A DNA stretch of 19,208 nucleotides from JAGXSE01 sp040757295 (GTDB taxonomy: Bacteria; Bacillota; PH28-bin88): positions 1 through 19,208 of the forward strand of contig JBFLXH010000046.1 in the NCBI GenBank assembly GCA_040757295.1, given 5' to 3'. Under the pieces are notes generated by a model. It did not search any database, had not been told where the DNA came from, and saw nothing but the letters and a program-made list of their open reading frames with translations. Below, piece by piece: positions 13,597 through 19,208 of the stretch (position 1 is its first letter; each line of letters opens with the position of its first letter). A program made the position numbers and the translations under genes.

Positions 13597-14586
13597 ATGA
13601 CTGGGAATGATTGCAATGGCGAAAAAAAACAAGGCTCCGGAATTATCCGGATTAAGGATACGGTTCCAGGGTCAGAAGTCAAGGGATGCCTGGCTGTGCG
13701 GCAGGTTTATGTTCGGCAGAACCGCAACAAGCCAACTGAATACCTGGACTTAAAACTGCATGACGGGGAAGGGGAAGTGGCTGCCAAGCGCTGGGACCAT
13801 GCCGGGGAAGCGCCAAACATAGGGGAGGTGCTGTACATAGAGGCAAAGGTGGAAACCTACCAGGGTGCACGCCAGTTAAACATTACCAATTGGGTTAAAG
13901 CAAAAAAAGGCGACTATCCCCAGGGGTATTTTTTGCCTAAGTGCCCGGAAGACCCGGCTGAACTATGGAAAAAAGTCTGCCGGCGGTTGCAAGAAATCGG
14001 AAACCCATCCTTACAAGCCCTTGTTGAACAGATCCTGACGGATCAGGAGTTGGTAGCCCAAGTTAAAGAGGCGCCTGCCAGTATGGGGCACCATCATGCT
14101 ACTCTGTCTGGGCTCTTGCAGCACATATGGCACACCATGCAAAAAGCTGACGGACTAGCGGCCGGTGATTTTGGGGTGCCTGTCGATCGGGATTTGCTGG
14201 CTGTGGGGTGTTTCCTGCACGATATCGGCAAGGTTCGGGAGTACACCTGGGAAGGCGAGGCGATTGGGCGTTCTGACCCCGGAATGTTGTTGGGACATAT
14301 TGTCATGGGTCTGATCATAGTCAATCAGGTGATTGACCGGGTGTCCGGCTTTCCGGAGGTCTTACGTTGGAAGCTCTTACATATGGTCGCTAGCCACCAC
14401 GGAACTTTAGAATTTGGATCCCCTGTGGTCCCCTTGTTTCTGGAGGCCGAAATCCTGGCCAGGGCTGATGATGCCGATGCCCAGCTGTTCAAATTTGCTC
14501 AGGCTTTTGCAGAGACCTCCAAAGGGGACAGGTGGTCCCCTTATATCCGGACCTTGGGGCGGCAGGTTTGGGTTAGTGAAGAATAG
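13597..14586 (+). CDS. yhaM: YhaM-like 3'-5' exoribonuclease (OB plus HD)
   Basis: A cytosolic 3'-5' exonuclease of 329 residues; B. subtilis YhaM is 314. An OB-fold nucleic-acid-binding domain covers about residues 17-110 (VRQVYVRQNRNKPTEYLDLK, then L-H-D-G-E-G-E). The HD phosphohydrolase domain starts near residue 165: HHHATLSGLLQHIWHT, then the metal pair H208-D209 in FLHDIGKVREY, then GHIVMG and MVASHHG, and a closing aspartate helix ILARADDAD. AAGGAGGGG precedes the ATG by seven bases. It is separated from fchA by a terminator and appears to have its own promoter, though I could not define one. A 13-codon open frame just upstream (13541-13582) ends at its RBS. Confidence 0.85.
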   Translation: MTGNDCNGEKKQGSGIIRIKDTVPGSEVKGCLAVRQVYVRQNRNKPTEYLDLKLHDGEGEVAAKRWDHAGEAPNIGEVLYIEAKVETYQGARQLNITNWVKAKKGDYPQGYFLPKCPEDPAELWKKVCRRLQEIGNPSLQALVEQILTDQELVAQVKEAPASMGHHHATLSGLLQHIWHTMQKADGLAAGDFGVPVDRDLLAVGCFLHDIGKVREYTWEGEAIGRSDPGMLLGHIVMGLIIVNQVIDRVSGFPEVLRWKLLHMVASHHGTLEFGSPVVPLFLEAEILARADDADAQLFKFAQAFAETSKGDRWSPYIRTLGRQVWVSEE

Positions 14587-14734
14587 GGGTCCCAGCGGCT
14601 CAAGGCATCCATATTGGTGAACCCCTTGCCATCAATTACCGCTTCTTAAAGGGTAGGAAGATTTAGAGGAGAGAGCGAATACAATATTCGGTTTGTCTTC
14701 TTAATACATACTTCCTTGGAGGAGGACCTAAGTC

Positions 14735-16009
14735 TTGAAGAAGTGGGCGTTTCTCCTTGGGACGGCAGTAGTAACAGTCTTCCTAAGCTTGTTTGTCTTA
14801 GCGGGACCAATGGCAGCAACAGAGCAGAATGTGTTATTAACCCTAAACGGCGCCCTATTGTATGGTGATGCGGAGCCTTATGTCGGGGCTCACGGGCGAA
14901 CAATGGTGCCGGTGCGGTTGGTGGGGGAGGCCCTGGAAAGCAGGGTATCCTGGAACAATGCCAAGCAAGAGGTCAATGTCACCAGCGGTGATCGCCTTGT
15001 TACCCTTTGGGTTGGTAAGAATGAAGCTACTGTCAACGGTCAGCGGGTGAAGCTGGATGCACCACCGGAGATTTCTCGCGGGCGGACCATGATCCCTCTC
15101 CGATTTGTAGCTGAGCATATGGGTGCGGAGGTGTGGTGGAATCAGTCCAAGAAAACAGTAGATATCCAGGCTTCCTGGGTGCCGGTGCGGGAAGTGGTGG
15201 TGTTCGGCCAGGAGACGGCTTTACGGAAGGAGCCTCAGAGCGCAGCCAGCAGGTTGGCTGACTTGCGTTCCGGGACAAACCTTGCCGTGTTAGCAAGATA
15301 TGATGAATGGTTTTTAGTTGAAACTGTGAATAGTGATAAAGTACAGCAGGGATGGGTAGAGGCTAACAGCTTAGCCATCCCAAACGAGTATGTGCCTGTT
15401 GCCAATAAGCCCGGCAAAGCTCTGGCAGGTAAACTAATTGTGCTGGATCCCGGTCACGGCAACTTAATCCAGCCAGGAAACTGGTCTAACCCCGGGGCTG
15501 TTGGCCCCAGGGGAACCGCAGAAAGAGATGTGGTAATGGATATTGCCCAACGGACCAAAAAGTTGTTAGAGGCGGAAGGGGCCAAAGTCATCCTGACTCA
15601 TTCCGGCAGCACTACACTCAACCAGGCCGGCAGGGCTCAGGTGGCAAACCGTGCTAAGGCGGATGTGTTCATTTCCATCCATGCAAATGCTTCTATTGAT
15701 CCCAGTCTGGCAGGAACTGCCACCTATTACTACCGCCCTGCAGGTGCTGCGAATACTCAGTTGAGGCAGAACCGGGACAGGTTAGCCGCATTAATCCAGG
15801 AAGAGGTGGTCAAGCAGCTGGGTAGGTGGGACATTGGCCTGATTGAAGCAGATTTTACGGTAATACGGGCTACTACAATGCCATCAGTGCTTTTGGAAAC
15901 AGCCTTCATCAGCAATCCGGCAGAAGAGTTGCTGCTGGCTGATCCGGCTTTCCGCCAGCGGGCGGCCCAAGGGATCCTTAACGGTCTGGTCCGGTATTTT
16001 AACAAATAA
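14735..16009 (+). CDS. N-acetylmuramoyl-L-alanine amidase, exported
   Basis: A zinc amidase that cuts the lactyl-alanine bond of peptidoglycan outside the cell. It starts at TTG, with GGAGGAGG nine bases upstream, and is 424 residues. Domains in order: signal peptide (KKWAFLLGTAVVTVFLSLF, cleavage near residue 28); a copper-amine-oxidase-N-like domain (about 33-145), with two repeats built on GRTMVPVR and GRTMIPLR; a bacterial SH3 domain (about 150-215, ending WVEANSLAI); and an Amidase_3 catalytic domain (about 232-422). Zinc ligands are H241 (DPGHG), E263 (AERDV) and H316 (SIHAN); the catalytic glutamate is E388 (LLETAF). The first two domains probably mediate wall binding. It likely acts in cell separation or lysis; regulation is unseen. 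Confidence 0.93.
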   Translation: MKKWAFLLGTAVVTVFLSLFVLAGPMAATEQNVLLTLNGALLYGDAEPYVGAHGRTMVPVRLVGEALESRVSWNNAKQEVNVTSGDRLVTLWVGKNEATVNGQRVKLDAPPEISRGRTMIPLRFVAEHMGAEVWWNQSKKTVDIQASWVPVREVVVFGQETALRKEPQSAASRLADLRSGTNLAVLARYDEWFLVETVNSDKVQQGWVEANSLAIPNEYVPVANKPGKALAGKLIVLDPGHGNLIQPGNWSNPGAVGPRGTAERDVVMDIAQRTKKLLEAEGAKVILTHSGSTTLNQAGRAQVANRAKADVFISIHANASIDPSLAGTATYYYRPAGAANTQLRQNRDRLAALIQEEVVKQLGRWDIGLIEADFTVIRATTMPSVLLETAFISNPAEELLLADPAFRQRAAQGILNGLVRYFNK

Positions 16010-16019
16010 TGATGACGAA

Positions 16020-16048
16020 ACAGCATCCATCACGGGTGCTGTAATTTT
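16020..16048 (+). terminator. Terminator of the amidase gene
   Basis: ACAGCATCC pairs with GGGTGCTGT, including one G-T pair, around ATCAC, then AATTTT. It lies between convergent genes and overlaps the 3' end of the ThiF/MoeB-like gene. Confidence 0.6.
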
Positions 16049-16788
16049 GATGACGCGTTGCCGCAAACCGGGCAGTTAGGGCTGGGCTGAAGAGGGATGG
16101 TCTCAAACTGGGCTTCCAGAGCGTCAAACAGCATTAGTCTGCCTTTCAGGGGAGTGCCGATACCCAGGATTAATTTCAGGGCCTCATTGGCCTGTAACAC
16201 CCCGATCACCCCAGGGAGCACTCCAACCAGGGGGATGGGTTTTTTTTCCGCTGGGACCCCGGAAAACAGACAGTTATAACATGGACCTTCCGGGGGGATA
16301 AAAGTAGTGATTAACCCTGTAAAATGGCTGACTCCCCCCTCGATTAAGGGCTTATTCAGCTTAAAACACGTTTTGTTCAGGAGGTGCCGGGTGGCAAAGT
16401 TATCAACAGCGGCTACCACCAGGTCATAGGGGGCCATAACCTCCTCAACGTTTTCCTCATTAAGGGTCAAGAAATAGGTGTTGATTGTGGTGCCAGGGTT
16501 AAAGGCCGCAAGCTTTTCCTTGGCGGAATCCACCTTGGGCCGGTTCAGGTCTTTTTCCCAATGGAGAATTTGCCGCTGCAGGTTAGAAAGTTCAACTCTG
16601 TCGCTGTCTACCAGCCCTATGGTTCCAACTCCGGCAGCTGTCAGGTAGTAAGTTGCGGGGGAACCCAGTCCCCCTGCGCCGACTACCAGTACCCTGGCTG
16701 CGAACAGTTTTTGTTGGCCAGGCTCTCCGATAGCCGGCATGATCAGTTGGCGTTCGTACCGCTTAAGAATTTCCGCCGAAAAAGACAT
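16030..16788 (-). CDS. ThiF/MoeB/HesA-family adenylyltransferase
   Basis: An E1-like enzyme that adenylates the C-terminal glycine of a small ubiquitin-like sulfur carrier. It has 252 residues: the RYERQ segment, nucleotide-binding G37-AGGLG, DSDRVELSNLQRQ, K-V-D-S-A-K, AVDNFATRHLLN, and two C-x2-C pairs (CYNC, CPVC) for zinc. The usual SCAEAGVLG segment that carries the ThiF-type catalytic cysteine is here KPIPLVGVLPG, so that cysteine is absent. This is tolerated in MoeB, which needs only adenylation. The start has AAGGGGTGA six bases upstream. It follows tupC by 18 bases on the same strand, so a pterin-cofactor role (MoeB-type) is more likely than thiamin synthesis. The exact partner is unknown. 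Confidence 0.85.
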   Translation of the reverse strand: MSFSAEILKRYERQLIMPAIGEPGQQKLFAARVLVVGAGGLGSPATYYLTAAGVGTIGLVDSDRVELSNLQRQILHWEKDLNRPKVDSAKEKLAAFNPGTTINTYFLTLNEENVEEVMAPYDLVVAAVDNFATRHLLNKTCFKLNKPLIEGGVSHFTGLITTFIPPEGPCYNCLFSGVPAEKKPIPLVGVLPGVIGVLQANEALKLILGIGTPLKGRLMLFDALEAQFETIPLQPSPNCPVCGNASSKLQHP

Positions 16789-16806
16789 TTAATTCACCCC
16801 TTCATA

Positions 16807-17547
16807 CTAAAAAATCATTCTTCCTTGGATAAAATCCTGAGTCCGAACATCCTGGGGATTGGCAAAAAATTCTTCGGTATTGCCTTTTTCCACCAGACTG
16901 CCTTGGTAAAAGAAAAGGGTTTCATGGGTTATGCGTTGGGCTTGCCAGATATTGTGGGTAACTAGCACAATGGTTGTTCCCTGCTCCCGGTTCAACTCGC
17001 TGATTATGCGTTCTAGCAATTCTACATTTGCCGGATCAAGGTTAGCGGTTGGTTCATCCAGCAGCAGAACAGGCGGGTTAAAGGCGATAGCCCTTGCCAG
17101 GGCTACCCGCTGGGCCTCCCCTCCGGATAGGGTGCCGGCATTCTTATCCTTTAGGTCCAGCATGCCAACCTTTTCTATAATAGGTAAAGCTTGATCAACG
17201 GCTTGTTTTTTTCCCATCCCGCGGGCTCTGAGTCCATAGGTTACATTTTCCAGTACCGAAGCGTTGAACAGGATGGGCTTTTGGAATACCAGGGTCGCTA
17301 ACCTTCTCCATTCCAGGGGAGGGCTGGCCTTGACTGGTTTTTGGTTCGCGGGATGATAAAAGGCGATTTTTCCGGCGGAAGGCTCTTCAAGACAGGCCAA
17401 GAGCCTAAGCAAGGTGCTTTTGCCAGCGCCGCTTGGACCAATAATGCCATATATTCTATTCCCAGATAGTATTAAGCTATCAATCCGCAAAACATCTCGG
17501 TCATAGCGTTTTACCACTTGAGACAGGATGAAAACGGCATTTTTCAT
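16807..17547 (-). CDS. tupC: Tungstate ABC transporter ATP-binding protein
   Basis: The cytosolic ATPase of the Tup system, 246 residues. Walker A GPSGAGKST at residues 37-45, a Q-loop FQKP, signature LSGGEAQRVALAR near 140-152, Walker B VLLLDEP, and the switch histidine in VLVTHN. Its ATG overlaps the tupB stop in ATGA, so translation is coupled. It lacks the C-terminal TOBE/molybdate-binding domain of ModC, which agrees with TupC. Assignment to tungstate rests on the TupA partner. Confidence 0.92.
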   Translation of the reverse strand: MKNAVFILSQVVKRYDRDVLRIDSLILSGNRIYGIIGPSGAGKSTLLRLLACLEEPSAGKIAFYHPANQKPVKASPPLEWRRLATLVFQKPILFNASVLENVTYGLRARGMGKKQAVDQALPIIEKVGMLDLKDKNAGTLSGGEAQRVALARAIAFNPPVLLLDEPTANLDPANVELLERIISELNREQGTTIVLVTHNIWQAQRITHETLFFYQGSLVEKGNTEEFFANPQDVRTQDFIQGRMIF

Positions 17548-18236
17548 TGGGATTTCTCCTCTTGCAGGAAGTGTAACAGGCTGTTAAAAACAAAAGCGAT
17601 GAATAAGAGAACTATCCCAAGGCTAATCGCCAGTTCAAAATTACCCTGGCGAGTCTCCAGCACGATAGCGGTGGTCATAACCCTGGTATAGCCTTCAATG
17701 TTTCCCCCTACCATCATAACTGCGCCTACTTCTGCCACAACTCGCCCAAAACCCGTAACAAAGGCGCCGGTTATTGCATAGCGGGCTTCAACCAGGATGG
17801 TCCAAGCAGTCTGCCACTGGTTGGCGCCAAGAGTGACGGCTGTCTCAAGGACCTCTTTTCCTTTCTGCCGGATACCCATCATGGTCAGGCCAGTAATAAT
17901 TGGAATAGCTAGGACCGTCTGAGCAATGACCATGGCGGAGGGTGTCCATAACAGCTCCAAGACCCCGAAGGGACCGCTGCTGGACAAGAGTAAGTATATC
18001 ACCAAGCCGGCCACTACCGGGGGCAGGCCCATCAAGGTATAAATAATTTTAGTAAGCCAACGGACCCGACGGGGCGGGCAGAGCCCTAACAGCGTACCCA
18101 GGGGTACGCTAAAAAGCCCAGCAATAAGTACCGCCAGGCCGGATACTTTTAAGGACAGGCCGATAATCTGCATTAGTTCCGGATCAAAAGACCCGATCAG
18201 AATTAGAGCGTTTTTTAATTCAGCTAAAAATACCAT
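17544..18236 (-). CDS. tupB: Tungstate ABC transporter permease
   Basis: The membrane subunit of the Tup importer, 230 residues with about five to six helices. The binding-protein-dependent permease region contains the EAA-type loop ETAVTLGANQWQTAWTILVE and the helix following GFGRVVAEVGAVMMVGG. The N-terminal helix ALILIGSFDPELMQIIGLSL is as in TupB. The ATG follows AGGGGG by seven bases. It lies between tupA (50 bases upstream) and tupC (4-base overlap). Confidence 0.92.
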   Translation of the reverse strand: MVFLAELKNALILIGSFDPELMQIIGLSLKVSGLAVLIAGLFSVPLGTLLGLCPPRRVRWLTKIIYTLMGLPPVVAGLVIYLLLSSSGPFGVLELLWTPSAMVIAQTVLAIPIITGLTMMGIRQKGKEVLETAVTLGANQWQTAWTILVEARYAITGAFVTGFGRVVAEVGAVMMVGGNIEGYTRVMTTAIVLETRQGNFELAISLGIVLLFIAFVFNSLLHFLQEEKSQ

Positions 18237-18286
18237 TCATAACCCCCTGTATGGCGGAACCAATGCAATAATATAGCTTTTGGCAG

Positions 18287-19141
18287 CTAGTTGGCAGGCT
18301 TGGCATTCGGGGTAAACAGCCTGCTGCCGGCTTTTGTGTATTCTCCAATCAAAGCCTGTCCATGGCTCCCGGTCACGAACTGGATTAATTGGAGGGCGCC
18401 TTGATAATTTACTTTAGGGTGTCTTGCCGGATTGACAGCCATTATTCCGTACTGGTTAAACAACACCGGATCTCCCTGCAGGAGGATAGCTAACTTTAAA
18501 GTCTTCTGCATCGAAAGATAAGTTGCCCTGTCGGTTAGGGTATAGCCCTGCATCTCGGAAGCAATACCCAAGGTTTCGCCCATTCCCTGTCCAACCGAAA
18601 AATACCAGGGGCTGGTAGGATTAATTCCAATTCCCTGCCAAATTGCGGTTTCTTTCATATGGGTGCCCGAATTGTCTCCCCGGGAGATAAACCGAACCTG
18701 TTTTTCGGCAATAGCCTTAAATCCTTCTCCTGCAGTTGGGTAATCCTGGATCCCTGCCGGATCCTTAACAGGTCCTACGATAATAAAATCATTATACATG
18801 ACATCATGCCGGTCAACAAAAAAACCTTCCTTCACCAAGGCTAACTCCTGGTCTTTGGCATGAACCAGGAGGACATCCACATCTCCCCGCTTCCCCAGTT
18901 CTAAAGCAGCCCCGGTTCCTTTTGCCAGGATCTTGACCTGATACCCGGATTTTTTTTCAAAGGCTGGAACCAGGTAACCTAATAAGCCCGTGTCATAAGT
19001 GCTGGTAGTGGTGGCGAGGATTATTTCTTTTTCCTTGGAGCCATGCAGCCGGGCCTGCTTTTGTCCTGTTAAGGCATAACCGGCAAAAACCATGGCCAGG
19101 AGGATAATAAATACAAAACCGAGCCGCCATTTTTGGTTCAT
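18287..19141 (-). CDS. tupA: Tungstate-binding protein TupA
   Basis: The extracytoplasmic substrate-binding protein of the Tup system, 284 residues. It opens with a signal segment (RLGFVFIILLAMVFAGYAL), then the oxyanion-binding loop ATTTSTYDTGLL (residues 43-54), the DVLLVHAK strand, RGDNSGTH (about 154-161) and the GYTLTDRATYL loop, all typical of TupA and distinct from ModA. Family members bind tungstate far more tightly than molybdate. There is no cysteine after the signal helix, so it is not a classic lipoprotein, unlike many Gram-positive relatives; it may stay anchored by the uncleaved helix. GAGGTG lies six bases before the ATG. A repeat fragment sits directly upstream. Confidence 0.95.
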   Translation of the reverse strand: MNQKWRLGFVFIILLAMVFAGYALTGQKQARLHGSKEKEIILATTTSTYDTGLLGYLVPAFEKKSGYQVKILAKGTGAALELGKRGDVDVLLVHAKDQELALVKEGFFVDRHDVMYNDFIIVGPVKDPAGIQDYPTAGEGFKAIAEKQVRFISRGDNSGTHMKETAIWQGIGINPTSPWYFSVGQGMGETLGIASEMQGYTLTDRATYLSMQKTLKLAILLQGDPVLFNQYGIMAVNPARHPKVNYQGALQLIQFVTGSHGQALIGEYTKAGSRLFTPNAKPAN

Positions 19142-19151
19142 CTTAGCACCT

Positions 19152-19180
19152 CAAAATCAACCATAATTAAAGAGTCTTTG
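19152..19180 (+). repeat. Repeat family 1, partial copy 3
   Basis: CAAAATCAACCATAATTAAA and the following GAGTCTTTG match copy 1 (2634-2744, reverse complement) at all 29 positions. The match breaks where the second arm of the stem should begin. It abuts the tupA ribosome binding site. Confidence 0.8.
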
Positions 19181-19186
19181 TAACTA

Positions 19187-19208
19187 CAGGAGTCAGGAGT
19201 CAGAATGC
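19187..19208. repeat. CTGACTCCTG microrepeat, copy 4 (inverted)
   Basis: CAGGAGTCAGGAGTCAGAAT is the reverse complement of the tract at 4-23 and 10782-10806. It lies seven bases beyond the partial repeat copy and reaches the window end. Confidence 0.65.

Noticed and set aside
16384..16965. 193-codon open frame on the plus strand
   Set aside because: It lies opposite the ThiF/MoeB-like gene and the tupC end, crossing both; it has no recognisable domain or RBS.

Overview
The window reads as part of the chromosome of an anaerobic, low-to-moderate-GC Gram-positive bacterium, most likely a Clostridia of the Peptococcaceae/Desulfotomaculum type. This is inferred from purine-rich AGGAGG ribosome binding sites, frequent GTG/TTG starts, a rubrerythrin plus superoxide dismutase plus PerR peroxide cassette, FeoAB ferrous iron uptake, RecD2, YhaM, a Tup tungstate transporter, and an amidase carrying a copper-amine-oxidase-N-like domain. 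I cannot name the species. No rRNA, tRNA or CRISPR array was seen.

Layout. 1-158: dispersed microrepeats and a hairpin terminator. 159-2600 (minus): iron uptake operon feoA-feoB-zinc ribbon protein, with a sigma-A promoter and a good Fur box. 2634-5210: a redox cassette (minus perR-sod-rbr, plus a divergent FMN-binding lipoprotein) framed by inverted copies of a roughly 110-bp repeat. 5210-7414 (minus): recD2. 7565-7731: a 41-codon gene with its own RBS and a bidirectional terminator. 7806-9105 (minus): ECF sigma factor, zinc-finger anti-sigma factor and YbjQ-like protein. 9258-9988: hotdog thioesterase converging on a small HIT-like protein. 9989-12031: an accessory stretch with an HTH remnant, strong hairpins, microrepeats, and an EamA permease framed by inverted copies of a second, unrelated 110-bp repeat. 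12032-13470: a wrecked hutU joined in frame to the region before an intact cyclodeaminase gene. 13597-16048: yhaM-like exonuclease and cell-wall amidase. 16030-19141 (minus): tungstate transporter tupABC followed by a ThiF/MoeB-like adenylyltransferase. 19152-19208: a partial third copy of the first repeat and another microrepeat.

How the genes fit together. The feo and perR regions form an iron/peroxide homeostasis block: ferrous uptake likely under Fur, and peroxide/superoxide defence likely under PerR. The tup operon plus the MoeB-like protein suggests supply of tungsten for a pterin cofactor, as used by anaerobic aldehyde or formate oxidoreductases. The sigma/anti-sigma pair is a self-contained signalling unit. 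The hut remnant shows that histidine degradation through this locus is lost, while formimino-folate cyclodeaminase is kept.

The most unusual signal is structural: two unrelated repeat families, each about 110 bp, each containing two stem-loops, and each present as an inverted pair around a small gene cassette, with short CTGACTCCTG-type microrepeats at their edges. No transposase is visible in the window.
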